From: Variovorax sp. OK212
GTDB taxonomy: Bacteria; Pseudomonadota; Gammaproteobacteria; Burkholderiales; Burkholderiaceae_C
DNA length: 64,000 nucleotides
Direction: 5' to 3'
NCBI RefSeq assembly: GCF_900112425.1
Contig: NZ_FOLP01000006.1
Span: 62,001-126,000 of the forward strand
The notes beneath the pieces were generated by a model. It was not told the origin of the DNA. It worked only from the letters and a program-made list of their open reading frames with translations, and ran no database searches. Made by a program: the position numbers and the translations under genes. Numbering within the stretch: the stretch's first letter is position 1; every line of letters starts with the position of its first letter. Below are positions 27,030 to 35,847 of the stretch, piece after piece.

Positions 27030-30000
27030 GCTCAGCGACAAGCAGGAACGCAAGCGCCAGCTCGCCAAGGTGCATGCGTTGCCGTTGCCGATGCGCAAGA
27101 AGCTCGCGCGCATGTTGCCGGACTATGCGGAGCTGCACTGCCTCACCAACTTCAGTTTCCAGCGCGGCGCGTCGACGCCGGAAGAAATGGTCGAGCGTGC
27201 CTACCAGCTCGGCTACGAGGCGCTGGCCATCACCGACGAATGCTCGGTGGCGGGCATCGTGCGGGCGCATGTGGCCCTGCGCGACCTGCCCGCGAAGATG
27301 GACGAATACGAGCGCGAGCACCCCGAGGAGCCGAAGATTCCTCGGAACCCCGACTTCCGCCTGCTGTTCGGCAGCGAATTCCATTTCGAGCGCTTCAAGC
27401 TCGTGGTGATCGCGAACGACACCGAAGGCTGGGGCAACCTGTGCGAGTTCATCACCGCCGCGCGCACCACCGAGCTGCCCAAGGGCGAATACCGCGTGAG
27501 CTGGGAGGGCAGCGGCGTGGCCTCGCTGCAGCGTTGCCAGGTGCTTTTCGTGCCGAACCGCAACCCGGGCGGCGCGGTGGACACGGCCACGCTGCACGAA
27601 GACCTGGCCGCCGCCAAGGCGCTGTATGCGGACAACCTGTGGCTCGCGGTGGAGCTGTTCAACGAGCTCGACGACGACCTCTGGTTCGTCACATTGATGC
27701 AGGCCGGCGAGCAGGCCGGCGTTGCGCTGGTGGCGGGCGGCGACGTGCGCATGCACGCGCGCTCGTGCAAGCCGCTGCACGACGTGCTCACGGCCGTTCG
27801 CGAAGGCAAGACGGTGGCCGACTGCGGCTTCGCGCTGCAGTCGAATGCCGAGCGGCACCTGCGCCCGCGCATGCGGCTGGCCGAGCTGTACCTGGCCGAC
27901 ATGCTGATCAACACGCTGGTCGTGGCCGAGCGGTGCAGGTTCGACCCCGGGGTGATCCGCGAGAACTACAAGTACCCGCTCGAGACCGTGGGCAATCACG
28001 AGACGCCGGCGCAGACACTGGCGCGCAAGACGTGGGAAGGCGCGCAGGGCCGATACCCGCAGGGTGTTCCCGGCAAGGTGCGCGAGCAAGTCCAGAAAGA
28101 ACTCAACCTGATCGTCGAACTCGAATACGAGATGTTCTTCCTCACGGTGGAGAACATCGTCGCCTTCGCCAAGTCGCAAGATATTCTTTGCCAGGGGCGC
28201 GGCTCGTCGGCCAATTCGGCGGTCTGCTATTGCCTGGGCATCACCGCCATCGACCCCGAGAAGGGCACGCTGCTGTTCGAGCGCTTCCTGAGCCGTTACC
28301 GCAAGGAGCCGCCCGACATCGACGTCGACTTCGAGCACCAGCGGCGCGAAGTGGTCATCCAGTACATCTACGAAAGATACGGCCGCGAGCGCGCGGCCAT
28401 CGCGGCCGTCGTCATCTGCTACCGCTCGCGCAGCGCGTTGCGCGACGTGGGCAAGGCCATTGGCATCGACGAGCGGCTGATCGACGAATTCGCGAAAGAC
28501 CATTACTGGTTCGACGACACCTTGCTCGGCGAGCAGCTGAACGCCGCGTGCGAGCGCGCCGGCGTGCAGGAAGACGAACTCAAGCTCGTGCAGTGGATCG
28601 AGATGACGCAGCGGCTCAAGGGCTTCCCGCGCCACCTGAGCCAGCACGTGGGCGGCTTCGTGCTCACGCACACCAGGCTCACGCGGCTGGTGCCGGTCGA
28701 GAAGGCGTCGATGAAAGACCGCTCCGTCATCCAATGGGAGAAGGACGACCTCGAGGCCATGGGCATGCTCAAGGTCGACGTGCTCGCGCTCGGCATGCTC
28801 AGCGCGATCCGCCGCGGGCTCGACCACATGAACCGCTGGCGGGGCTCGATGGTGCGGATGCACCAGGTGCCCAGCAACGACCCGAAGGTGTTCGACATGA
28901 TCTGCGACGCCGACACCGTCGGCGTGTTCCAGATCGAGAGCCGGGCGCAGATGTCGATGCTGCCGCGCCTGAAGCCGCGCACGTACGAGGACCTGGTGAT
29001 CGAGGTGGCGATCGTGCGGCCGGGGCCGATCCAGGGCGGCATGGTGCATCCGTACCTCAAGCAGCGCGAGCGGGTGCGCAAGAAGCTGCCGATCCACTAC
29101 GAGAAAGAAGAGCTGCGCCCCGCGCTGGAGCGCACGCTGGGCATTCCGATCTTCCAGGAGCAGGTGATGCAGATCGCGATGATCGCGGCCAGGTTCTCGG
29201 CCGACGAGGCCGATCAGCTGCGCCGCGCCATGGCTGCGTGGAAGCGCAAGGGCGGCCTCGAGAAGTTCCAAAAGAAGCTCGTCGATGGCATGACCGACAA
29301 CGGCTACAAGGCCAGCTTCGCCGAAGCCATCTTCAAGCAGATCCTCGGCTTCGGCGACTACGGCTTCCCCGAGAGCCATGCCGCGAGCTTCGCGCTGCTG
29401 GTCACGGTGAGCAGCTGGCTCAAGAACTACGAGCCCGCCTGCTTTCTCGCGGCGCTGCTCGATTCCCAGCCGATGGGCTTCTACAGCCCTTCGCAGCTGG
29501 TGCAGGACGCGCGCCGCCACGGCGTGGAGGTGCGCCCTGTCGATGTCATGTGCAGCGAGATCGACACCACGCTCGAAGCCCGCGCCTCCGATGCGCCGCG
29601 CATGCCCGGCGGCACCGATGCCCGCTATGCCGAGCGCCTGGGCAACGGGAACCAGCCCGCGGTGCGGCTCGGGTTCAACCGCATCCAGAGCCTCAGCGCG
29701 GCCGGCGCCAAGCGCTTGCTGGCCGCCCGCGCGCAAGCCCCGTTCACCAGCACCGAAGACCTGGCCCTGCGCGCCGAACTCGACGGCAAGGACATGGCGG
29801 CACTGGCCGCGGCCGATGCGCTGATGTCGCTGTCGGGCCACCGGCGCCAGCAGATGTGGGACGCCACCGCCCAGCGCCGCGCGCCCGGGCTGCTCAAGGG
29901 GGTGCCGATCAACGAGCAGGCGCTGCTGCTGCCGGCCGCGCCCGAGGGCGAGGAGATCGTGGGCGACTACGCGGCGCTGCGCCTCACGCTGCGCCGCCAT

Positions 30001-30378
30001 CCGCTCGCGCTGCTGCGCCCGCGCCTGGCGCGCATGCACCTGCTGAGCGCGGCCGAGCTGCGGGAAGCGAAGACGGGTCAGACTGTGCGCGCCTGCGGCA
30101 TCGTCAAAGGACGACAACGGCCGCAGACCGCCAACGGCACCATCTTCGTGACGCTGGAAGATGAAACCGGCAACGTCAACGTGATCGTGTGGAACCATGT
30201 CATCGACGCCTGGCGCGAGCCGTTGCTCAAGTCGCACCTGCTGGCGGTGCAAGGCACATGGCAGCGCGACGACGACAGCGGCGGCAAGGTGCAGCACCTG
30301 GTCGCCACCGGCTTCAAGGACCTGACGCCACTCATGGGCCGGCTTGCGCAGAGCAACACGAGCCGGGACTTTCATTGA
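27022..30378 (+). CDS. dnaE2: Error-prone DNA polymerase III alpha subunit (DnaE2/ImuC)
   Basis: This 1118-residue C-family polymerase has a PHP domain (ELHCLTNFSFQRGASTPEEM onward), the palm with catalytic aspartates in PPDIDVDFEHQRRE (about residue 431-437), GRGSSANSAVCYCLGI, and a helix-hairpin-helix region. A C-terminal OB fold follows (VRACGIVKGRQRPQTANGT, ETGNVNVIVWNHV). The length is near the DnaE2 type and shorter than replicative DnaE, and the PHP metal ligands are degenerate. It is the catalytic subunit of the SOS mutasome. The start overlaps imuB by 8 bases, so the three genes form one operon. Confidence 0.93.
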   Translation: MPELSDKQERKRQLAKVHALPLPMRKKLARMLPDYAELHCLTNFSFQRGASTPEEMVERAYQLGYEALAITDECSVAGIVRAHVALRDLPAKMDEYEREHPEEPKIPRNPDFRLLFGSEFHFERFKLVVIANDTEGWGNLCEFITAARTTELPKGEYRVSWEGSGVASLQRCQVLFVPNRNPGGAVDTATLHEDLAAAKALYADNLWLAVELFNELDDDLWFVTLMQAGEQAGVALVAGGDVRMHARSCKPLHDVLTAVREGKTVADCGFALQSNAERHLRPRMRLAELYLADMLINTLVVAERCRFDPGVIRENYKYPLETVGNHETPAQTLARKTWEGAQGRYPQGVPGKVREQVQKELNLIVELEYEMFFLTVENIVAFAKSQDILCQGRGSSANSAVCYCLGITAIDPEKGTLLFERFLSRYRKEPPDIDVDFEHQRREVVIQYIYERYGRERAAIAAVVICYRSRSALRDVGKAIGIDERLIDEFAKDHYWFDDTLLGEQLNAACERAGVQEDELKLVQWIEMTQRLKGFPRHLSQHVGGFVLTHTRLTRLVPVEKASMKDRSVIQWEKDDLEAMGMLKVDVLALGMLSAIRRGLDHMNRWRGSMVRMHQVPSNDPKVFDMICDADTVGVFQIESRAQMSMLPRLKPRTYEDLVIEVAIVRPGPIQGGMVHPYLKQRERVRKKLPIHYEKEELRPALERTLGIPIFQEQVMQIAMIAARFSADEADQLRRAMAAWKRKGGLEKFQKKLVDGMTDNGYKASFAEAIFKQILGFGDYGFPESHAASFALLVTVSSWLKNYEPACFLAALLDSQPMGFYSPSQLVQDARRHGVEVRPVDVMCSEIDTTLEARASDAPRMPGGTDARYAERLGNGNQPAVRLGFNRIQSLSAAGAKRLLAARAQAPFTSTEDLALRAELDGKDMAALAAADALMSLSGHRRQQMWDATAQRRAPGLLKGVPINEQALLLPAAPEGEEIVGDYAALRLTLRRHPLALLRPRLARMHLLSAAELREAKTGQTVRACGIVKGRQRPQTANGTIFVTLEDETGNVNVIVWNHVIDAWREPLLKSHLLAVQGTWQRDDDSGGKVQHLVATGFKDLTPLMGRLAQSNTSRDFH

Positions 30379-30437
30379 TGCAACCGATCGTTCCATGCCT
30401 CGCGCCCAGAACGACTTTTCGCTAACCTGCCTGAGCC

Positions 30438-31376
30438 ATGACCGAACTTGTCCTCGATCCCATCCAGACCGCCGATCCCCTTGTCGCCATGCCCATCGGG
30501 CCGCCGCCGCCCGCGCCCGATGTGCCCATGCCCCCGCCCCATATGCCGCCGAACATGCCGTCGCCCGAGGGCGACCCGCCGCCTGTGCTGCCGCCCGTGA
30601 CCGACCCCGGCTTTCCGCCGCCGGTGGTCGAGCCGCCGCCGCTGCAGCACGCGGCCCCCGAGGTGCCGTTCGGCAAGCTGCATGCACGGCGCCTGCGCGA
30701 GATCTACCGCTCCGCCGGCTGGCCTTGTTGCGACAGCATCGAGGTCGAGCTGCTCGCGGGCGGGTTCCTCGAGCGCGTGCGTACCGCGCACGGCCACGAG
30801 ACGCTGCGCGTGACCGACGCCGGCATTGCGCGCATTGCGACCACGCTCACCATCAACCGCGCCGCGCTGTCGCCGCACGAGGCGCTGGTGGAGCGCGTGG
30901 CGCGCGAGATGACGCGCGGCGGCCGCGTCGCATGGCGCGGCCTCGGCCTGCGCGCGCGCCTGCCGCCGCTGGAAGAGGGCGGCAAGCCGCGCTGGTGCGT
31001 GGCGCGTCCCGACGTGTTCTCGATCCGCAATACCAGCGTGGAGGCCTATGCCCACCCCATCGTGCACGAGGTGAAGGTGAGCCGCGCCGACCTGCTGGGC
31101 GACCTGCGCAAGCCCGACAAGCGCGCGGCCTACCTCGACCTGGGCGGCGAGTGCTGGTACGTGCTGGGCAACGACGCCAAGGGCCGCTGCATCGCCACGC
31201 CCGAAGAGGTGCCGGCGGAGTGCGGGGTGATGGTGCTGGAGGGCGATCGGCTCGTGGTGGCGCGCGCGGCGGTGCACCGCGCGTTCGAGCGCATTCCGTT
31301 CGCCGTGTGGCTCGCGCTGGCCAAGGCGCAGCCCATCGCCGGTTTCGAGGACGACGCGCAGGACATGCTGATCTGA
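30438..31376 (+). CDS. PD-(D/E)XK-like protein with Pro-rich N-terminus (MmcB-like?)
   Basis: This 312-residue protein has a low-complexity Pro-rich N-terminus (about residues 20-70) and then a folded domain. It bears the arrangement RPDVFSI (Asp192) and, 19 residues later, HEVKVSRADLLGDLRKPDK (Glu211-x-Lys213), followed by KRAAYLDLGGECWYVL. This is the D...ExK pattern of PD-(D/E)XK nucleases and resembles MmcB-type DNA-repair proteins. It follows dnaE2 by 59 bases in the same direction, so it may be a mutasome-linked nuclease. The family link is from motif reading and is not certain. Confidence 0.6.
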   Translation: MTELVLDPIQTADPLVAMPIGPPPPAPDVPMPPPHMPPNMPSPEGDPPPVLPPVTDPGFPPPVVEPPPLQHAAPEVPFGKLHARRLREIYRSAGWPCCDSIEVELLAGGFLERVRTAHGHETLRVTDAGIARIATTLTINRAALSPHEALVERVAREMTRGGRVAWRGLGLRARLPPLEEGGKPRWCVARPDVFSIRNTSVEAYAHPIVHEVKVSRADLLGDLRKPDKRAAYLDLGGECWYVLGNDAKGRCIATPEEVPAECGVMVLEGDRLVVARAAVHRAFERIPFAVWLALAKAQPIAGFEDDAQDMLI

Positions 31377-31428
31377 TCCGACGCGCCAACGTCAGCGCTT
31401 GATCGCGCCGGTTGGTTGCGTTGCGGGG

Positions 31429-32442
31429 TCAGGTGACCGCGTCGTAGCTCTGGTGCGCGATGGCGACGACGTCGTCCGGCTCGAACTGGCTCTTCATCTG
31501 GCGCAAGGCTTCTTCGCGGTCTTGCGGGCTGGCCTTGGCGTCGAACATCTGGTCGCAGATCTCGAGGATGTCTTTGGCGATGCGTTCGTAGCGGTAGTAG
31601 GCGAGCGCCACCGCGTCGATCTCCGCCGGGCCGTAGCCTTCGTGGAACCATGCCGCTTCTTCCGGGCGGTTCCACGTGTGGCCGACGCCGCCGCCGATGA
31701 ACATCAGGTCGCGCTCCTTCGGCGCGAGGATGGGCGTGTCCCAGTCGACGATGCACAGCCGGTCGCCGTCGCCCACGAGCACATTGCCCGCGTGCAGGTC
31801 GGCGTGGCACGGCACCAGCTGCGGCGGCCGCTCCAGCAGGATGGACGCGAGCTGCTCGCTGCGGTAGACGACCGTGTCGATCTCTTCCGCGCGGTCTTCC
31901 CAGAAGGCGAAGAAGCGCATGACAATGTCGTCGCCGGTCACGCCGTTGATGAAGCGCCGCTGGTAGCGCCGGACGCCTTCGCGCCAGCGGTGCGAATAGT
32001 GTTCCCTGGGCAGGCTTGCCGTCAGCGCTTCGGGCAGCTGCGTGCGATGGATGGCGCCCACGGCCTTGCCGAGCGCAACCCACTGGGGCCGGGTCAATGC
32101 GCGCTCGAAGCCGTCGGGGCCGTCGAAGAAGGGGTAGAGCGCCCAGTCGAAACCGTCGCCTTGCACGCTCAGTTGATGGTTCTTTGTCGGCAAGGGCGCC
32201 AGCACGGACTCGATGCCCCGGTCGTGATGGAGAAAGGCCGGGACCGCAACCGCGGATTGCTTGGCGCTGCTTTTGCGCAGCTTGAGGAAGTACGTGGCGC
32301 CGTCGCTCGCATGGATGCGGAAGGCGGCGGAATCGACGTCTGCGCCAAGGGGCAGGAATTCGATGCGTGCGCCTTCCAGTCCGTAGGCCTGGGACAGGCG
32401 TTGCTGGATGGATTCGTGGGCGATATCGGGTGGGGTGAGCAT
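31429..32442 (-). CDS. APH(9)-like phosphotransferase (spectinomycin-type aminoglycoside kinase family)
   Basis: This 337-residue protein kinase-fold phosphotransferase has the catalytic loop CHADLHAGNVLVGDGD and a metal-binding IVDWDTPILAPKERDLMF. The segment after it (IGGGVGHTWNRPEEAAWFH) closely resembles, from memory, the spectinomycin phosphotransferase APH(9)-Ia of Legionella in both motif wording and length (about 331 residues). Phosphorylation of spectinomycin is therefore possible but unproven; many APH-like proteins act on other small molecules. It lies 58 bases downstream of a LigT-type gene in the same direction. Confidence 0.78.
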   Translation of the reverse strand: MLTPPDIAHESIQQRLSQAYGLEGARIEFLPLGADVDSAAFRIHASDGATYFLKLRKSSAKQSAVAVPAFLHHDRGIESVLAPLPTKNHQLSVQGDGFDWALYPFFDGPDGFERALTRPQWVALGKAVGAIHRTQLPEALTASLPREHYSHRWREGVRRYQRRFINGVTGDDIVMRFFAFWEDRAEEIDTVVYRSEQLASILLERPPQLVPCHADLHAGNVLVGDGDRLCIVDWDTPILAPKERDLMFIGGGVGHTWNRPEEAAWFHEGYGPAEIDAVALAYYRYERIAKDILEICDQMFDAKASPQDREEALRQMKSQFEPDDVVAIAHQSYDAVT

Positions 32443-32500
32443 GCGGTCGAACCCTGCGCTGGGCCGGGCAATGAAGGACCCCCGACGATATCGCCTGTCG

Positions 32501-33082
32501 TCACCCGGCCCTGTAAGACGTCAGCACCTCATGCCATGCGGGCGGCGAGGGATGCGTGCGAACCAGCGTGAAATTTGTCGAAGTCCAGCGAATGGGCGCC
32601 AGGTGCTGCGGGCGTGCCGCCTGGGCGGTCTTGCGCGCGATGGTGATGTGCGGCGTCCATTTCTTGCGGTCTGTTTCAAAGCCCACGCGTCGCAGGGCGC
32701 CAGCGATGTCGCTGCGCAGCGTGCGCAGCTTTTCATGCTCGGCGGGCAGGACGACGGAGATGTCGTTCCTCCACGTGCATGAACTGTCCAGCACCAGGTC
32801 CAGAGGTTCCATCCGGACCTTGGAGAGCGCGGTGCGCAGGTGCATCGTGTCATCGGCCGACAGGTCAGGCAGGCTGTGCAAGGTCAGGTGCAGGTGCGCG
32901 CCTGGGGGAAAGCGGCGCCCGGCCGGCCAGAGCCAATCTTCGCGATGCTTTTCGATGGCACGCCGCGTGTCGCCATCCGGAAACAGGGCGATGAGCAGGT
33001 GCGGCCGATCCTGCGGCGGTGTGCAGTCCCATTCGTCCCCGGTTGAGCCGGGCCGGCCATTGTCGAAGGTGAAATCGTCCAT
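32501..33082 (-). CDS. LigT-type 2'-5' RNA ligase / 2',3'-cyclic phosphodiesterase family
   Basis: This 193-residue protein of the 2H phosphoesterase superfamily has two HxTx motifs, HLTL at residues 65-68 and HITI at 145-148, the catalytic pair for RNA 2',3'-cyclic phosphate chemistry. The start at 33082 is chosen because a strong AGGAG ribosome site precedes it; the frame is also open further upstream. It follows a small SOS-controlled gene by 35 bases. Its cellular RNA substrate is unknown. Confidence 0.85.
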   Translation of the reverse strand: MDDFTFDNGRPGSTGDEWDCTPPQDRPHLLIALFPDGDTRRAIEKHREDWLWPAGRRFPPGAHLHLTLHSLPDLSADDTMHLRTALSKVRMEPLDLVLDSSCTWRNDISVVLPAEHEKLRTLRSDIAGALRRVGFETDRKKWTPHITIARKTAQAARPQHLAPIRWTSTNFTLVRTHPSPPAWHEVLTSYRAG

Positions 33083-33117
33083 GCTGTTCTCCTGGTGAGG
33101 GTGAAGCTGAAGGCGGT

Positions 33118-33363
33118 TCAGGCGCCGGACGGCCACCAGTGCTCGGTGGTCGTCCGGATGACGCGCGCCGCCTGTACGCGAACGTCGTTCCTTTCGTCGT
33201 TTCTTTCATCGTTGTCGACGAGGTTCCGGGGGCCCTTCTCGCGGGCCACCTTGAAGGGCCAGGACGAGAGGCGCCCCGTGCGGGTGCGGGTCTGCAGCTG
33301 CTGCAGACTGGAGAAAAAAAGCGCCTGCGCCGGGGCGGACGCAGGCGGGTTGGCGGTGGTCAT
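33118..33363 (-). CDS. Small SOS-linked protein, 81 aa, unknown
   Basis: The frame starts at ATG 33363 after an AGGCG ribosome site, 48 bases downstream of a LexA box. The product is basic and hydrophilic, with a Ser/Ala/Pro-rich start (MTTANPPASAPAQALFFSS) and a repeated acidic/basic patch DNDERNDERND. No family or signal is recognised. Coding is supported mainly by position under a LexA-controlled promoter and by the ribosome site. It may be the first gene of the LexA-LigT-APH set. Confidence 0.55.
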   Translation of the reverse strand: MTTANPPASAPAQALFFSSLQQLQTRTRTGRLSSWPFKVAREKGPRNLVDNDERNDERNDVRVQAARVIRTTTEHWWPSGA

Positions 33364-33411
33364 GGTGTCGCCTCGGTGGTGTTCTTGGAGACGGCCAATT
33401 TTAGAGAAATA

Positions 33412-33427
33412 CTGTATGCATGTACAG
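33412..33427. promoter_or_regulatory. LexA (SOS) box for a leftward operon
   Basis: The 16-base near-perfect dyad CTGTATGCATGTACAG at 33412-33427 has the invariant CTGT/ACAG ends. A perfect -35 hexamer TTGACA on the minus strand (33444-33439) abuts it on the upstream side. The next leftward start codon is 33363. This is a LexA box independent of the imu locus. Confidence 0.82.
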
Positions 33428-33489
33428 TATTTTCGAACTGTCAAACCTTGGTTCACAAGCCCGCGGACCGGGCCCGTTGCCGGCCTTTT

Positions 33490-34773
33490 TCAGGGCTGCA
33501 CGGGCTTGCCGAGCAGCGCGTCCAGGTCGATGGCCGCGGCCATCGCCTTGTAGCCCGCATCGCCCGGATGCAGGTGGTCGCCCGAGTCCATCGCGGCCTT
33601 CAGGCGCGAGGGGTGCGCGGGGTCGCGCAGCAGGGCGTCGAAGTCGACCACGGCGTCGAACGCGCCGCTCTCGCGGATCCAGCGGTTCACGGCCTGGCGC
33701 ACCTGGTCCTTCGCGGGCGAGTAGTGGCCTTCGAGCGGCGTGCCTTCCAGTGCGCGCTCGGTCGGCGCGATGGTGCCGGCCATGATGCGCACGTTGTGGG
33801 CGTGGGCCATCTCGATCAGCTGGCGCAATCCCTGGATCAGCTGTTCGGCGCGCACCGCGGGCTCGGCCGGCGCGAACGGGCCGCCGGGCCAGCCGATGTC
33901 GTTGGTGCCCAGCAGCACGACCATGGCGCGCACGCCCGGCTGCGCGAACACGTCGCGGCCCGCGCGCTCGAGGCCGGCGCGGCCCATGCCGTCCGTCAGC
34001 AGCCGGCCGCCGGAGATGCCGGCGTTCAGCACGGCCACATGTCGCCCGGCGAGCCGCTCGGCCAGGGCGTCGGGCCAGCGGGTGTTGGCGCCGGGCGTCG
34101 AGCCGTTGCCGTCGGTCAATGAATCGCCGAAGGCGACGACCGTGGCGGGCGGCGCCGGCGTTTCGACGATCAGCCCGCTGACGTAGACACGGGTGCTCCA
34201 TGGCGTGGCGGCCGCGGGCATGCGTGGCGAGGCCGTGAGGTCGCCGTCGGCCACGTAGGCCACCTGGCGCGCGTCGAAGTGAAAGCCCGCGGGCTGGTTG
34301 GGCTGCGGCAGGTAGAGCGACACGGCGATTTCGCCGAGCGCGGGCAGGGCGATGTCCACCGGGTCGCTGACCAGCCGCGCGCCGGGCGGCAGCGTGACCT
34401 CGGCCTGTCCGCCGAAGCGCAACGGCCGGTCGCTGCCTGCGACAACGGCCGAGCCTTCGGCGTGGCGTGCCACGCGGGCCGCGCCGATGCGCAACGGCGC
34501 GGAGCCGCCCTCGTTGCTGATCACCACGCGCAGCCGCGTGCCGCCGATGCTCAGGCGCGCCACCTGGCGGATCGTCTGCCGGTTGAACTGGAAAGGCACG
34601 CCCGAGGGCAGCACGAAGTCGCCACCCCAGAGCGGTTGCGTGCTGGCCATCCAGCTGGGGCTCCAGTAGGTGGTGGCAGGGGCGGATTGGGCCTGGGGCG
34701 CGGCGGCGGTGCCGGCCAGGGTGAGCGCGAGGGCGCCGTGGCGCAGGAGCGATGCGAATGTCGATGCGGTCAT
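33490..34773 (-). CDS. Secreted SGNH/GDSL-type hydrolase
   Basis: This 427-residue protein has a signal peptide (to about residue 29, PQAQS) and an N-terminal beta-rich domain to about residue 220. The SGNH hydrolase core then shows all four blocks: FGDSLTDGN (Ser), NAGISGGRLL (Gly), LGTNDIG (Asn) and SGDHLHPGDAGY (His/Asp). The family includes lipases, acetyl esterases and peptidoglycan or sugar deacetylases. The neighbouring divergent LysR gene at 34902 may control it. Confidence 0.86.
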   Translation of the reverse strand: MTASTFASLLRHGALALTLAGTAAAPQAQSAPATTYWSPSWMASTQPLWGGDFVLPSGVPFQFNRQTIRQVARLSIGGTRLRVVISNEGGSAPLRIGAARVARHAEGSAVVAGSDRPLRFGGQAEVTLPPGARLVSDPVDIALPALGEIAVSLYLPQPNQPAGFHFDARQVAYVADGDLTASPRMPAAATPWSTRVYVSGLIVETPAPPATVVAFGDSLTDGNGSTPGANTRWPDALAERLAGRHVAVLNAGISGGRLLTDGMGRAGLERAGRDVFAQPGVRAMVVLLGTNDIGWPGGPFAPAEPAVRAEQLIQGLRQLIEMAHAHNVRIMAGTIAPTERALEGTPLEGHYSPAKDQVRQAVNRWIRESGAFDAVVDFDALLRDPAHPSRLKAAMDSGDHLHPGDAGYKAMAAAIDLDALLGKPVQP

Positions 34774-34901
34774 GGGAAGGTCCTTCGAAACGGGTGACGG
34801 GTGAAATCAGGCCTCGACTTTCTTGCATTCGCATTCGAGTGGGTAGAAGGCAGAATGGCATCCAGCCCATTCCATATTCGAATACACCCGCGAACCCCCC
34901 G
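34774..34901. promoter_or_regulatory. Divergent SGNH/LysR promoter region
   Basis: This 128-base gap lies between divergent genes. It contains the perfect palindrome TATTCGAATA at 34875-34884, 17 bases before the LysR start codon, plus two nearby cattcg half-repeats. The LysR protein could bind here, but the operator role is inferred only from symmetry. Confidence 0.35.
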
Positions 34902-35804
34902 ATGGACACCTTGCGCGCCCTTGAAGCCTTCGTGCACAGCGTGGAGCTGGGCAGCCTGTCGGGCGCCGCCCGCGCGCTCGACACCACGCAGCCCACCGTC
35001 AGCAAGCTGGTCGCGGGGCTGGAGCGCTCGCTCGGGGTGCGGCTGCTGCGGCGCACCGCGGCCGGCCTGAGCCTCACGGAGGAGGGCCAGCGCTTTCACG
35101 AGCGCGCGCGGCGCGTGCTCGAGGACTACGGCGACGCCGTGTCCGATGCGCGCGAAGGCATCCAGCAGCCGCGCGGCCTGCTGCGCATGAGCGCGCCGGT
35201 CACGCTGGGCCAGCGGCACCTCAATGCCATGGCGCTGGAGTTCCTGGCGCTGTACCCCGACATCGAGCTCGAACTGGTGCTGGACGACCGCTTCGTCGAT
35301 CCGCTGGAAGAACGCATCGACGTCTCGCTGCGCGTGGGCGGCCCGCTGCCGCCCGACCTGGTCGCGCGCCGCCTGGGCACATGGCCGCGCGTGCTCGTCG
35401 CGTCGCCGGCCTACGTGGCCGCGCGCGGCAAGCCGCGCAAGCCGCAGGACCTGCTGGCGCACGACTACCTGCGCTATGCGCCGGGCGACGACGGCGTGCT
35501 GCTGCAGGGCCCTGAAGGCACGGAGGTCACGGTGCCGGTGCGCAGCCGCTACCGCGTGAACAACGCGGTGGCCATGCTCGACGGCGTGCTCGGCGGCGCG
35601 GGCATTTCATTGCAGCCCACGTGGATGGTGGCCGGCCTGCTGGCGCAGGGCCGCCTGGTGCGCGTGCTGCCGCGCCACACCGGGCCGGCGCAGGAGGCGC
35701 ACCTGCTGTACGCCCCGCGCCGGCAGTTGCCGCTGCGGGTGCGCGTGCTGGTGGACTTCCTGGCGGACCGGGTGGCGAAACTGCCGGGGGCCGTGCGCAA
35801 GTAG
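34902..35804 (+). CDS. LysR-family transcriptional regulator
   Basis: This 300-residue protein is of the AaeR/DsdC-like LysR subgroup. The helix-turn-helix is at residues 1-60 (MDTLRALEAFVHSVELGS, DTTQPTVSKLVAGLERSL) and the effector domain starts near residue 90 (GLLRMSAPVTLGQRHL). The start at 34902 is used because it gives the family N-terminus; the frame is open further upstream. It is divergent from the secreted SGNH hydrolase, its likely target. Confidence 0.88.
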   Translation: MDTLRALEAFVHSVELGSLSGAARALDTTQPTVSKLVAGLERSLGVRLLRRTAAGLSLTEEGQRFHERARRVLEDYGDAVSDAREGIQQPRGLLRMSAPVTLGQRHLNAMALEFLALYPDIELELVLDDRFVDPLEERIDVSLRVGGPLPPDLVARRLGTWPRVLVASPAYVAARGKPRKPQDLLAHDYLRYAPGDDGVLLQGPEGTEVTVPVRSRYRVNNAVAMLDGVLGGAGISLQPTWMVAGLLAQGRLVRVLPRHTGPAQEAHLLYAPRRQLPLRVRVLVDFLADRVAKLPGAVRK

Positions 35805-35847
35805 TGGCGGGCCACTGGGCAACTCGGCTGCTGGGCGGCCGGGCCGC

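Noticed and set aside
26599-30687. A 1362-codon minus-strand frame across dnaE2.
   Set aside because: It is a shadow of dnaE2 produced by GC bias at third positions. The plus strand carries all the polymerase motifs.
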